From NCBI RefSeq assembly GCF_026130175.1, contig NZ_JAIGNI010000003.1, positions 62,001 to 126,000 on the forward strand: DNA of 64,000 bases, read 5' to 3'. The stretch comes from Lyngbya sp. CCAP 1446/10. GTDB taxonomy: Bacteria; Cyanobacteriota; Cyanobacteriia; Cyanobacteriales; Microcoleaceae. The position numbers were made by a program, and so were the translations under genes. A model generated the notes under the pieces. That model did no database searches, was not told where the DNA came from, and worked only from the letters and a program-made list of their open reading frames with translations. This document shows positions 26,139 through 34,993 of this stretch, piece by piece. How positions within the stretch are numbered: the stretch's first letter is position 1; each line of letters begins with the position of its first letter.

Positions 26139-26648
26139 CTAACGGACGATCGCAATTTGAACAACTACCCACAAGGGAGGAAGCAGCAGTGCAGCAGCGA
26201 CAATCGCCGCGGCCATTGCGGATACCAGAACGGCTCCGGCAGCGCAGTCTTTGGCAATTTTGGCGAGTTCGTGGTAAGATTGCCCAACGGTTAAGTCTAC
26301 CACCGATTCGATCGCCGTATTCAACAATTCCATTGCTAAAACTATACCAATTGTGACACCGATTACTGATATTTCTACAGGTTTCAGGTGCAAAAATAGT
26401 CCTAGTCCGATCGCCAAAGTGCCAATAATAGTGTGAATCCGAAAATTGCGCTGAGTTTCAAAGGCATAAGTCAGCCCACCCCAAGCGTATCTAAAACTCG
26501 TAGCTAAACTAGAGGCGATTTTCCAGGACAGTTCTCGTCTGTATTTCAAGGGCTTTTTTGACTCGTGGACTGTCGGGCTCGAAGAGTCTTGAGGCATGAT
26601 CGCAAACGGTGGGATGTTTGATGAAATTGACGGTCTATCTATTGTCAT
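26139..26648 (-). CDS. dgkA: Diacylglycerol/undecaprenol kinase family protein
   Basis: DgkA-family membrane kinases phosphorylate diacylglycerol or undecaprenol. The 169-residue protein shows SFRYAWGGLTYAFETQRNFRIH, two to three membrane helices (TIIGTLAIGLGLFL; ISVIGVTIGIVLAMELLNTAIE) and the active-site motif ELLNTAIESVVDL with the conserved acidic residues, then AKIAKDCAAGAVLVSAMAAA. I chose the ATG at 26648 (MTIDRPSI); a GTG at 26702 would add 18 residues. The N-terminal 45 residues are poorly conserved. It lies between ybeY and trpG in a conserved cyanobacterial cluster. Confidence 0.93.
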   Translation of the reverse strand: MTIDRPSISSNIPPFAIMPQDSSSPTVHESKKPLKYRRELSWKIASSLATSFRYAWGGLTYAFETQRNFRIHTIIGTLAIGLGLFLHLKPVEISVIGVTIGIVLAMELLNTAIESVVDLTVGQSYHELAKIAKDCAAGAVLVSAMAAAIVAAALLLPPLWVVVQIAIVR

Positions 26649-26808
26649 AACAACCAACTTTAAGTTACAAAAATGAATGCAAGCTAGACTTGTAAAATTC
26701 ACTTCATCAAGTCTAGGTAACTTTCCTCAGCTTTTGGTAAAGTTTTGATGTAATTTTAGAGAGTTATGTTGAGCTTGGCATGATTGGTTAAATCAGTATC
26801 AATGTCAG

Positions 26809-27354
26809 TTATGGTGTTTGGATCTCAAGACCGATCGCGCGCAACAATGTTTCTTGTCGATCGAGCATTTGAGTCAGACTTGCTTCATCCGGGTGATCCC
26901 AGCCCAAAAGATGTAGAAAACCGTGGGATGCCAGCCAAGCTAGTTCGGTCTTCAGGGGATGTCCTTGCTGCTGGGCTTGTCGCTGCGCTGTGTCGATCGA
27001 GATAATGATATCACCCAAGTATAGAGGTTCCGATGACTGCATTTCCTCTAACTGAGGACAGTCTACCTCTAAAGATGCGAAAGCTAGGACATCGGTCGAT
27101 CGATCTTGTTGACGATATTGGGCGTTGAGGGCTTGGATCTCGGCATCGGCGGTGAGACGCAGACTGACTTCGTAGCCCGGGGCGACTGGCACATCCGCCT
27201 CCTGGTTTTCCAGCCAAACGCTAAACCAATTTTCCCAGGTTTCGGCTGCAATCTCCCCGCTGGGTTGATTCTCCGGGTGGTTGTAAGTGTCGGCGGATTG
27301 TTGGGCGAGTCCATAACAGTCTTCGACGTTCACCTCAATTAGCATTTTTCGCAT
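26809..27354 (-). CDS. ybeY: Endoribonuclease YbeY (rRNA maturation factor)
   Basis: YbeY is a zinc-dependent RNase for 16S rRNA 3' maturation and ribosome quality control. The 181-residue protein has the metal motif HxxxHxxxxxH as His144, His148 and His154 in [15 protein letters not shown], and [11 protein letters not shown] and [12 protein letters not shown] upstream, all typical. The N-terminus [14 protein letters not shown] has two nearby ATGs (27354 and 27345); either could be used. dgkA follows about 160 bases downstream and then trpG. A DUF3285 gene lies upstream on the same strand. Confidence 0.96.
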   Translation of the reverse strand: MRKMLIEVNVEDCYGLAQQSADTYNHPENQPSGEIAAETWENWFSVWLENQEADVPVAPGYEVSLRLTADAEIQALNAQYRQQDRSTDVLAFASLEVDCPQLEEMQSSEPLYLGDIIISIDTAQRQAQQQGHPLKTELAWLASHGFLHLLGWDHPDEASLTQMLDRQETLLRAIGLEIQTP

Positions 27355-27479
27355 CTGTTGTCAAGCAATATATTCAATTTTTTTACAATTTCAAATTGGG
27401 CGATCGGGCGGCGGGGACTTTTTGCTTTAAGCAGGCAGATTACAGGAATCTGTTGAAGATTGCAATGGGTCGATCGCGC

Positions 27480-27600
27480 GATCACATCAAACGGCGCGGT
27501 ATTTAACCCGCGGAGGCGCGTGAGTGTCTGTATCGAAGCGGTTTCAACCGTCCGGTATTCAACCGCCGCGGTTTCAAGCGCCGGGTATTCTAAGAGTTGA
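27480..27600. repeat. GGTATTCAACC-type dispersed repeat cluster
   Basis: Short modules such as CGGTATTTAACCCGCGGAGG, GCGGTTTCAACCGTCCGGTA and TTCAACCGCCGCGGTTTCAA follow one another. The same module (GGTATTCAACCCGCGGAGGC) stands at 42674-42693 after trpE. They form several small hairpins in the gap between DUF3285 and ybeY. Confidence 0.7.
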
Positions 27601-27811
27601 AATATCGATCAAGAAAAGCCAAACCGACGAGTACGCCCAAAAGTCCGGCCGCCGTCAAAGCAAAATGAAACAAAGAAGTCGCGCGCTTGCGAACCATATT
27701 CCGCATCGCCAGCTTGACATAACTCGGTGGAGGTGCATTGTTTGTCGGCGCGATCGGAGTTTCGGCGGCGAGCTCTTCGGAGGCGGGAGTTGTGGAGGGA
27801 GATTGATCCAT
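27590..27811 (-). CDS. DUF3285 small membrane protein
   Basis: The 73-residue product has a Pro/Ala/Glu-rich N-terminus, then PPPSYVKLAMRNMVRKRATSLFHFALTAAGLLGVLVGLAFLDRYF. The basic stretch followed by one membrane helix (about 48-68) is the pattern of the cyanobacteria-specific DUF3285 family, of unknown function. It starts at the ATG at 27811. Its place directly upstream of ybeY-dgkA-trpG agrees with conserved order in the phylum, but 235 bases with repeats separate it from ybeY. Confidence 0.88.
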   Translation of the reverse strand: MDQSPSTTPASEELAAETPIAPTNNAPPPSYVKLAMRNMVRKRATSLFHFALTAAGLLGVLVGLAFLDRYFNS

Positions 27812-28240
27812 AACGGTTAGTTTTGAAGGTTAAAAGGGCGAATGCTGAGGACAGACTCGCCACGATGGTAACAAAAATGTAACGTTTTGTGTAGCTGTTT
27901 TGAGTTTTTCGATCGCCCCGGACCCATTAAAGGGGGATTATACCAACAGATTAATGTGCGGGCTGATTATCAATTCGATATTTTCTTTTCATCTTCAGAT
28001 ACACAAGGATAAATTAAATTCCCGATCCGTGTTTCTCAGGGGTTAAACAAAAATTTTTAAATTGTCAAGTCCCACAATCTAGTGACACTCACTTGAGTTA
28101 ACTCAAGTGAGTGTCACTAGAAAAAGGGACTGTTAACCAATGGCGACGGGCAGTTATTCATAGAGATAGCCACGGAAAAACATAAACAAATTTTTCCGGG
28201 TAAAGACTAGCCCAAAAAGTTAAATTACTCTGAAAACAAG
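27812..28240. other. Divergent gap with a perfect palindrome
   Basis: The gap lies between the minus-strand DUF3285 gene and a plus-strand hypothetical gene. It contains no supported gene. Its key element is the 42-bp palindrome at 28079-28120. A TTATACCAAC motif at about 27938 resembles the ends of the small MITE at 45213. Confidence 0.7.
28079..28120. repeat. Perfect 42-bp palindrome without spacer
   Basis: The half-site CTAGTGACACTCACTTGAG plus TT (28079-28099) is followed directly by its exact reverse complement (28100-28120). There is no loop and no T-run on either strand, so it is not a typical terminator. It begins 162 bases before the ATG of the next gene. Confidence 0.97.
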
Positions 28241-29044
28241 ATGGAAATTTCCACATTTGAACTCCTCGCAAAGCCGATCGCACCTCTGAACCTTCCTGCA
28301 AACGTCCTCCCAGTGGCTCGCCGAGTCGTTCAGGGATACTTTCTCACCATCTCCAATCTCGAACCGTTCAACGTGCAATATCGGATTCAGTTTACCATCA
28401 GCAAACCCGTGCAAAATGATCCTAATAGAATAATCACCTTGGGCCCCAACAAGAACGTTGGCTTAGTGGTTGATGTTGCAGGCAATAACATTGACATACC
28501 TCTGACTCAGAACGGGGAGGTATATCGCGGAACTTTCATAATACCCGCTCGCCAAACAGCATCTGTTGAATTGTTGCCTCAAGTGCTAAACGTTCTGACT
28601 ACAGGTATGTTGTTGGAAGTGCGCGGATTTGTCTCACTATTTCGGCGCAAAATACTTCCTGGATCCCTCCGACCAGTCAAGGTATTATTGAATCCCGAAA
28701 TTCGCGGTACTTTCTTGCCGAATGGTTTCCCATTAGTACCTAATCCTTCACCAGACTTCGATCAAATCAATTACAGTTTAGCGATCGCCAGTGGAAAAGC
28801 CTTCAACGAAATTCCTCCTGAACCAACCCAACCACCAATTATCATCACGCCAATCCTTCAGCCGCTTTTGGAAGAGTTAAGCAACGGTATTTTGGACTTG
28901 GCTAGTTTGGAAGCAGACAATCCAGGAAAAGCTAGAATGCTAGTGCAACTGCTAGCCGAACTCGATGCCAGTGATGTCAATTTGAAAGACTTAAATACAG
29001 TGATGGAAAAATTAGAGATTCCTGTCAGAATGTCTAGCATCTAG
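28241..29044 (+). CDS. Hypothetical protein
   Basis: I do not recognise this 267-residue protein. It is predicted to be mostly beta-strand in the first 150 residues (GYFLTISNLEPFNVQYRIQFTIS, VYRGTFIIPARQTASVELLP) and then helical at the end (LLEELSNGILDLASLEADNP, ARMLVQLLAELDASDVNLKD). No signal peptide or membrane helix is evident. The ATG at 28241 is the first plausible start. It lies alone downstream of the 42-bp palindrome. The mixture of a beta domain and a short helical tail suggests a structural or adaptor protein; no function can be named. Confidence 0.7.
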   Translation: MEISTFELLAKPIAPLNLPANVLPVARRVVQGYFLTISNLEPFNVQYRIQFTISKPVQNDPNRIITLGPNKNVGLVVDVAGNNIDIPLTQNGEVYRGTFIIPARQTASVELLPQVLNVLTTGMLLEVRGFVSLFRRKILPGSLRPVKVLLNPEIRGTFLPNGFPLVPNPSPDFDQINYSLAIASGKAFNEIPPEPTQPPIIITPILQPLLEELSNGILDLASLEADNPGKARMLVQLLAELDASDVNLKDLNTVMEKLEIPVRMSSI

Positions 29045-29067
29045 AACTGTTAAAGGGTAATTAACTG

Positions 29068-29093
29068 TAGGGTGGGCAATGCCCACCTTACGT
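29068..29093. repeat. Hairpin repeat GTAGGGTGGGCAATGCCCACCTTAC
   Basis: GTGGGCA and TGCCCAC pair inside a larger imperfect palindrome (stem GTAGGGTGGGC with GCCCACCTTAC). Two AATTACGTTT copies follow at 29094-29111. It resembles the GTAGGG... elements near 47918 and 52430. It may also act as a weak terminator for the preceding gene. Confidence 0.7.
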
Positions 29094-29139
29094 TTAATTA
29101 CGTTTAATTACGCCCACTTACTCACTGAGCTTTATTCAA

Positions 29140-30075
29140 ATGTCGAACTCATTTAAATTTCAGCCTGTTTCTTTTAGTTGGGTAGCTGTTCATCCGCAGC
29201 CCAAAGGTGTTATTCAATTTATTGGTGGAACTCTTTTTGGTAGTTTGCCAACTTTGTTTTATCGATATTTTTTACAGCAGTTGTTTGAAGAAGGTTATAC
29301 CGTAGTTGCTTTGCCATTTAGATTTACTTTTCGTCACTGGCCGATCGCTATTGGGTTATTAAAAGAACAGGAGATCCTGAGAACAGAACTGACCAAAATT
29401 TCTCAAAAATTAGGCTATGAAAGCGAAATTTATCAAGAACTATCGAGTTATTTTTGGGTAGGTCACAGTCTGGGATGCAAGTACATTGCTCTTTTAGAAT
29501 TTTTAAGCGACGATCGGTATCCAAATATTGTGAATAAATTCTGCGATCGCCCTGACTACGAACAGATTCACAGCTTAATCGAAAATCTGGGCATCGACAG
29601 ACCTTCAATTAAAGACCAGCCCTCGTTATTAATTGCTCCTGATATCAGCAATACCGAGAGCGCTATTCCAGTGCGATCGCTAGCAAAACTGTTAGACAAA
29701 TTCCGTTTAGGAGTGCTACCAACCAGAGAACAAACTCAATGCTTGATCGCTAATAGTTCTCTGTTTAATTTAACAGCAATAATTTCTTTCGATCGAGATA
29801 AAATTGCTGGTTCTATCAAGGATATCAACAAAAGTCCCGAAGAACAAAAAAACAGCGATGTACTTTGGCTCATACAACAGCTAAGTAATAGAAAATTGCC
29901 TTTATTGAGCCAGGAAATAGAAGGCAAACATTTAGAGCCGATTGGCATCAAAATCGGTAATTATATTGTTGACCTCAATCCTTGGGATAAATTCATTAAA
30001 CCCCTGAAAAGCCGATTCCTTGAATATTGGTCTGTTCATTTTTTGGATGCTTTGAAAAAGCGGTTAGGCGCTTAA
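29140..30075 (+). CDS. DUF1350 family alpha/beta-hydrolase-like protein
   Basis: The 311-residue protein matches DUF1350, a cyanobacterial and plant family with a hydrolase-like fold. It begins FSWVAVHPQPKGVIQFIGGTLFGSLPTLFYRYFLQ, has VVALPFRFTFRHWPIAIGLL, and the nucleophile-elbow-like motif GHSLGCKYIALL with a candidate Ser. The later catalytic Asp/His cannot be placed. Function is unknown. It starts at the ATG at 29140, and its stop overlaps that of the convergent DUF4058 gene by four bases. Confidence 0.9.
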   Translation: MSNSFKFQPVSFSWVAVHPQPKGVIQFIGGTLFGSLPTLFYRYFLQQLFEEGYTVVALPFRFTFRHWPIAIGLLKEQEILRTELTKISQKLGYESEIYQELSSYFWVGHSLGCKYIALLEFLSDDRYPNIVNKFCDRPDYEQIHSLIENLGIDRPSIKDQPSLLIAPDISNTESAIPVRSLAKLLDKFRLGVLPTREQTQCLIANSSLFNLTAIISFDRDKIAGSIKDINKSPEEQKNSDVLWLIQQLSNRKLPLLSQEIEGKHLEPIGIKIGNYIVDLNPWDKFIKPLKSRFLEYWSVHFLDALKKRLGA

Positions 30076-30884
30076 CTATCCGTTGTTATTTGCGATCGCC
30101 CTCTTAACCCCGTCTCCCGCAACCAAGCATCAGCCCAAACAGCATCCGGTTCCGACAGCCCAGGAACGGGTTCTGTCGTATAATCGATTCTAAAATCATA
30201 GGCGGAGCGATCGTAAACCCCATTTAATAACGCTTGTAAATCGACAATTGGTTCCGCATCGCCGCTACGCAAAGGCAAAGGAAATTGAGGAATCATATTG
30301 GGCAAATTGAAAAGGTACAAATCTGCCAAAGGCTTTTGATTTGTCCGAGTTACCAAAATTCTATAACTTCCCTCAATTTCATTACCAAAAACTGGCAGAG
30401 GTTGGTAACTTCGCAGCAAGTCAATTTCCACCATCTGAGTCCGACTAGCAAACACCTTTTCTCGCTTTTCTTCATACATTTCTCGCCCTTTCCCAGGACG
30501 CTTGTTGGCTGGTGACAGCACTTCAATCACTGTCACAACTTCCCTAGTTTCTGTATCTCGCACCTCTAGATAGGCTTCCCTAAATTCGACAGGTACTGGC
30601 AGTCTTACTTTCAAAGCTGTCACAGGTGGTACAGCAACTGCGATATTAGAAGAAGTAGGCTTTGTTTGAATTGGAGAGCGCTGCACGGTGACATCAGGAA
30701 TCCCCACTAATAGGGAATTTTCCCCGCTAATCTCATAAACTCTTTTTTCAATATCAACGATATATCTTGGCAGCAACTGCGGCACTAATGATTCAAAAAT
30801 GCTACTAATAAGCAAGTGATGTACTTGGGGCCAAAAGTCAGGACTTTCTAAATAGGGATTCATCCCCGGAAATGGATTAGGCAT
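30072..30884 (-). CDS. DUF4058 family protein, copy 3 of a tandem trio
   Basis: DUF4058 proteins are uncharacterised and common in cyanobacteria. This 270-residue copy has the family hallmarks MPNPFPGMNPYLESPDFW at the start, LVGIPDVTVQRSP, VVTVIEVLSPANKRPGKGR, VEIDLLRSYQPLPVFG and PIVDLQALLNGVYDRSAYDF. The VIEVLSPxNK and VEIDLLR motifs resemble the Glu...Lys pattern of PD-(D/E)XK-type proteins, but activity is unproven. It is the last of three adjacent paralogues with 30-base gaps. The start ATG sits right before a conserved tttatt-type leader. Its stop overlaps the DUF1350 gene. Confidence 0.93.
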   Translation of the reverse strand: MPNPFPGMNPYLESPDFWPQVHHLLISSIFESLVPQLLPRYIVDIEKRVYEISGENSLLVGIPDVTVQRSPIQTKPTSSNIAVAVPPVTALKVRLPVPVEFREAYLEVRDTETREVVTVIEVLSPANKRPGKGREMYEEKREKVFASRTQMVEIDLLRSYQPLPVFGNEIEGSYRILVTRTNQKPLADLYLFNLPNMIPQFPLPLRSGDAEPIVDLQALLNGVYDRSAYDFRIDYTTEPVPGLSEPDAVWADAWLRETGLRGRSQITTDS

Positions 30885-30914
30885 AGTAATATATTGTTGA
30901 AAATTTCCACAGCA

Positions 30915-31700
30915 TCAACCTCTCAATCCCATCTCCCGCAACCAAGCATCAGCCCAAACAGCATCCGGTTCCGACAGCGCAGGCACCGGTTCGGCGGTGT
31001 AATCTATTCTAAAGTCATAGGCGGCGCGATCGTAAACCCCATTTAATAACGCTTGTAAATCGACAATTGGTTCCGCATCGCCTGGGCGCAAAGGCAAAGG
31101 AAAAGCCGGAATTGCATCTGGTAGATTAAACAAATACAAATCAGCCGCGGGGCGACAATCTCCCCGACTCACCAAAATCCGATAACTTCCCTCAATATCA
31201 TTCCCAAAAACAGGCAAAGGTTGGTAACTTCGCAGCAAGTCAATTTCCACTAAGTGCGATCGCCCTGCGAACACTTTATAGCGTTTTTCCTCATACATCT
31301 CCCGCCCTTTGCCGCGCTTGTTCGTCGGCGAAAGCACTTCTATTACTGTAACTACTTTCTTAGTTTCCTGTTCTATTACCTGCAAATAACTTTCTCTAAC
31401 TTCCACCGTTGTAGGCACTCTCACTCTCAAAGCTGTCACAGACGGCGACATGACAGCAACATTTCCAGTGCTAGAAGTTGCTGGAATTGGCGATCGCTGT
31501 ACGGCCACATCGGGAATACCGACCAATAAAGCATCTTCCCCGCTGATTTGATAAATTCTTTGTTCAATGTCCACTAAATACTTAGGCAGCAGTTGCGGAG
31601 TCAAAAAATCTGCGATCGCCACTATCAACCGATTGTGAACCGCCCGCCAAAAATCAGGACTTTCTAAATAGGGATTCATCCCCGGAAATGGATTAGGCAT
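30915..31700 (-). CDS. DUF4058 family protein, copy 2 of a tandem trio
   Basis: This 261-residue paralogue shares MPNPFPGMNPYLESPDFW, LVGIPDVAVQRSP, VVTVIEVLSPTNKRGKGREM and EIDLLRSYQPLPVFGNDIEG with its neighbours and is closest to copy 3; the C-termini of both (SEPDAVWADAWLRE) are almost the same. It differs in its N-terminal helix (AVHNRLIVAIADFLTPQLL). The 30-base gap to copy 3 repeats the sequence of the 30-base gap to copy 1, so the unit was duplicated with its leader. Function is unknown. Confidence 0.93.
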   Translation of the reverse strand: MPNPFPGMNPYLESPDFWRAVHNRLIVAIADFLTPQLLPKYLVDIEQRIYQISGEDALLVGIPDVAVQRSPIPATSSTGNVAVMSPSVTALRVRVPTTVEVRESYLQVIEQETKKVVTVIEVLSPTNKRGKGREMYEEKRYKVFAGRSHLVEIDLLRSYQPLPVFGNDIEGSYRILVSRGDCRPAADLYLFNLPDAIPAFPLPLRPGDAEPIVDLQALLNGVYDRAAYDFRIDYTAEPVPALSEPDAVWADAWLREMGLRG

Positions 31701-31730
31701 AGTAATATATTGTTGAAATTTTCCACTACA

Positions 31731-32522
31731 TTAACCCCTTAACCCTGTCTCCCGCAACAAACCATCAGCCCAAGCAGCATCGGCTTCCGACAGCGCAGGA
31801 ACGGGTTCGGCGGTATAATCGATTTCAAAATCATATCCCGCGCGATCGTATACTTGATTAATCAGCGCCTGTAAATCCAAAACAGGCTCTACATCTTCTG
31901 GACGCAAAGGCAAGGGAAATGCAGGAATTGGATCGGGAATGTTAAATAAGTACAAATCTGCGATCGGACGTTGATTGCTGCGACTGACTAAAATGCGGCA
32001 GTCACTTTCATTATAATCTCCAAAAACTGGCAAAGGTTCCCCATCCCGCAACAAGTCTATTTCTACTAAATGCGTACTCGTATCAAATATTTTCTTTCGC
32101 TTATTATTATATTTTTTCCGACCTTCCCCCCGACGTTTATTTGGAGGTGAAAGCACTTCAATAACTGTAACAACTTCCTTTGTCGCCATGTCGATTACCT
32201 CTAAATATCCTTCCCTAAATTCTTCCGACACTGGGATTCTCACTTTTACAGGTTCCACAGTGCGGGCAGCGACAGCAACATTAGATGATACTGGATTGGT
32301 TGGATAGCGTTTCTGTTGGATAGATACATCAGGAATCCCTACTAATAGAGAAGTTTCACCTGGAATTTCATAAATTCGCTTTTCAATAGCGACGCGGTAT
32401 TTTGGGTGTAATTGCGGAGTTAGCGACTCTTTAATCGCACTAATCAGTAAATGATGAACTTCTGGCCAAAAGTCAGGATGTTCTAAATAGGGATTCATCC
32501 CCGGAAATGGATTAGGCATCAT
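31731..32522 (-). CDS. DUF4058 family protein, copy 1 of a tandem trio
   Basis: This 263-residue copy is first in transcription order and the most divergent: LVGIPDVSIQQKRYPTN, VIEVLSPPNKRRGEGRKKYN, EIDLLRDGEPLPVFGDYNES. It keeps the Glu/Asp and Lys positions of the family. All three are probably one operon. An upstream leader (32523-32631) contains two short 'atctgcg.ttaa' modules of the same kind as before cobO. The extra Met at the N-terminus (MMPNPF) leaves two possible starts. Confidence 0.92.
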   Translation of the reverse strand: MMPNPFPGMNPYLEHPDFWPEVHHLLISAIKESLTPQLHPKYRVAIEKRIYEIPGETSLLVGIPDVSIQQKRYPTNPVSSNVAVAARTVEPVKVRIPVSEEFREGYLEVIDMATKEVVTVIEVLSPPNKRRGEGRKKYNNKRKKIFDTSTHLVEIDLLRDGEPLPVFGDYNESDCRILVSRSNQRPIADLYLFNIPDPIPAFPLPLRPEDVEPVLDLQALINQVYDRAGYDFEIDYTAEPVPALSEADAAWADGLLRETGLRG

Positions 32523-32631
32523 CGTACCTCCCGTTGATTACTATCATTTTAGCAAACAGATTAGAAAAACGCAGACAATATCAAACTATCATCTGCGTTA
32601 ATCCCCGTGTATCTGCGGTTAAAAAACTCCC

Positions 32632-34458
32632 CTAAAAATCGCCATAACTACTAATAGCAGCCTGCAACCTCCCAAGAACTTCATCAACCGAAATCGCCCC
32701 CAACTCCCCAGAAGCACGAGTCCGAACATTCAAACTATTCGCCTCAACCTCCTTCGCACCCACAACACACATCACCGGAATTTTATCCTTCTCAGCATTG
32801 CGAATCAACTTACCCAAACGCTCACTACTCTCAACTTCCGCGCGAATATTCAGCGCCTTCATCCTCGCCTCGACTTCCTTAGCAAACGGCAAAAACTCCT
32901 CGCTAACAGGCAACAACCGCACCTGAATCGGCGCTAACCATATTGGGAAATCCCCCGCGTACTGTTCGATCAAAATTCCTATCAAACGCTCCAAAGAACC
33001 GAAAGGAGCGCGGTGAATCATTACCGGACGCTTGCGAGTGCCATCTTCAGCAACGTATTCCAAATCAAAACGTTCTGGCAAATTGTAATCTACCTGAACA
33101 GTCCCTAATTGCCATTCTCTATCCAACACATCTTGGAAAATGAAATCGAGTTTCGGCCCGTAAAAAGCCGCTTCCCCAATTCCTTCAAAATAATTCATTC
33201 CCAAAGTTTCCACCGCGCGGCGGATTGCACCTTGCGCCTTTTCCCAAGCTTCATCGGAACCGATGTATTTCTCTAAATTATTCGGATCGCGGAAACTCAA
33301 ACGCGCCTTAAAATTCTTCAGTTGCAAACTCTTGAACACTGACAGAATCAAATCCACCACACTCAAAAATTCAGCATCCAATTGTTCCGGCGTGACAAAC
33401 AAGTGGGAATCATCCACCGTAAAGCCGCGCACCCTGGTTAAACCACCCAATTCTCCCGATTGTTCGTAGCGGTAAACTGTGCCGAATTCGGCTAAGCGCA
33501 TCGGCAATTCGCGATAGGATCGCAACTCGCTTTTGTAAATTTGAATGTGAAAAGGGCAGTTCATCGGTTTCATCACAAAACCCTGTTCATTTGCTGCCGC
33601 TTCTGCGTCTTCAGCCATCAGCGGAAACATATCTTCTTTGTATTTCTGCCAGTGTCCCGAAATTTTGAACAAATCAACTCTGGCAATGTGCGGTGTCACA
33701 ACTTGCAAGTAGCCGCGCTTGATTTGTTCTTGTTTCAAGTAATCTTCTAGAATACTTCTCAGAATCGTGCCTTTCGGTGTCCACAAAGGCAAACCGGGGC
33801 CAACCGCATCGGCAAAAATAAATAAGCCTAATTCTTTGCCTAATTTGCGGTGATCTCGTCTTAGGGCTTCTTCTTTGCGGTGTTTGTAGGCTTCTAGCTG
33901 TTCGGGTGTTTCCCAAGCTGTGCCGTAAATGCGCTGTAGCTGGGCTTTGGTTTCGTCGCCGCGCCAGTATGCTCCTGCTAGACTTTCTAGCTCGATCGCC
34001 CTGCCGTTGATTTCATTGGTATTATCCAAATGGGGCCCGGCGCACAAATCCCACCATTCGTCACCCAAATGGTAAAGAGTAATCGGTTCAATCAAACCTG
34101 CCAAAATTTCTAATTTGTAAGGTTCATTAATCTCCTTAATTCTGCGTTCCGCTTCCTCGCGGCTGACTTCTTCCCGAATTACAGGCAATTTGCGGTTAAT
34201 GATTTTGATCATTTCTTTTTTAATTGCCTTGAGATCCTTTTCAGTAAAAGGTTCGGGGCAATCAAAATCGTAATAGAAACCGTTTTCAATCCAAGGGCCA
34301 ATTGTCACTTGAGCCTTGGGAAATAACTTCTGTACCGCCATCGCCATAACGTGAGATGTGGTGTGGCGAATTTTTTTTAGTGGCTCCGACTCGCTGGTGC
34401 GGGGCAACTGAATTTTAACGGACTCTTCTGGAGCGTTCATTGATTCTGAGCTAGACAT
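32632..34458 (-). CDS. thrS: Threonyl-tRNA synthetase, lacking the TGS domain
   Basis: ThrRS charges tRNA-Thr. The 608-residue protein begins directly with the N2 editing domain (HTTSHVMAMAVQKLFP near residue 32, and the later CAGPHL), so the usual N-terminal TGS domain is absent. The class II core is complete: motif 1 TPKGTILRSILEDYL, zinc-ligand region MKPMNCPFHIQIYKSE, motif 2 FGTVYRYEQSGELGGLTRVRGFTVDD, motif 3 HRAPFGSLERLIGIL, and the anticodon domain IQVRLLPVSEEF...GKLIRNAEKDKIPVMCVVG. It starts at the ATG at 34458. No T-box or other leader control is visible. Confidence 0.95.
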   Translation of the reverse strand: MSSSESMNAPEESVKIQLPRTSESEPLKKIRHTTSHVMAMAVQKLFPKAQVTIGPWIENGFYYDFDCPEPFTEKDLKAIKKEMIKIINRKLPVIREEVSREEAERRIKEINEPYKLEILAGLIEPITLYHLGDEWWDLCAGPHLDNTNEINGRAIELESLAGAYWRGDETKAQLQRIYGTAWETPEQLEAYKHRKEEALRRDHRKLGKELGLFIFADAVGPGLPLWTPKGTILRSILEDYLKQEQIKRGYLQVVTPHIARVDLFKISGHWQKYKEDMFPLMAEDAEAAANEQGFVMKPMNCPFHIQIYKSELRSYRELPMRLAEFGTVYRYEQSGELGGLTRVRGFTVDDSHLFVTPEQLDAEFLSVVDLILSVFKSLQLKNFKARLSFRDPNNLEKYIGSDEAWEKAQGAIRRAVETLGMNYFEGIGEAAFYGPKLDFIFQDVLDREWQLGTVQVDYNLPERFDLEYVAEDGTRKRPVMIHRAPFGSLERLIGILIEQYAGDFPIWLAPIQVRLLPVSEEFLPFAKEVEARMKALNIRAEVESSERLGKLIRNAEKDKIPVMCVVGAKEVEANSLNVRTRASGELGAISVDEVLGRLQAAISSYGDF

Positions 34459-34993
34459 CGGCTGAATTTAGCAATTAATGAGAGTTGCAGTTGCTTCTAT
34501 CTTACTCAGATTGGGACAGGAACCGCCGACTTCCGGCTGAGGCTATTGGTGTCAACTTCAGGCTAGAACACTTCAAAAATCTCGCTTTTAGCTGAGTCTA
34601 GATCCCCCTAAATCCCCCTTAAGAAGGGGGACTTTGATCGTCGTTTCCGGTTCCCGCCTTAAGAAGGGGGGCTAGGGGGGGATCTGCGGCCTAATCGTCA
34701 GACAGCATACCTGTACTACGTTTGACGTAAGTTGATACCTGTGGACTTTCTTAATTTTGAAACTGTTGCTTTTGTTGTTTTCTGTATAACAGAGCCTTCA
34801 GCTATATACACGCTGTCTGAGCCAATATTTCCCATAATTTTGGGATTTTGACTCAAAAATTGCTCCTGGCACGGTTAAGTTTATTCACCCCCACCTGCTA
34901 GTTTTTTTAAATCCTTGAATTATTGTTAATAATATGTTACAGATTGTAAAGCACGTTTAAGGTTAGAATAAGTAGATAACCCAATTTTTATTC
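34459..34993. other. Gap between thrS and DUF2605 with a C5/G5 repeat
   Basis: At 34602-34682 is another copy of the C5/G5 palindromic repeat (GATCCCCCTAAATCCCCCTT, AAGAAGGGGGACTTTGATCG, AAGAAGGGGGGCTAGGGGGG). The rest is AT-rich and probably holds the divergent promoters; no gene is supported. Confidence 0.75.

Noticed and set aside
27812-28240. The 42-bp palindrome as an ordinary terminator
   Set aside because: Neither strand has a following T-run and no gene ends close to it.
32523-32631. Possible leader control of thrS or DUF4058 by a T-box
   Set aside because: No T-box sequence is seen and thrS starts at 34458, far upstream.
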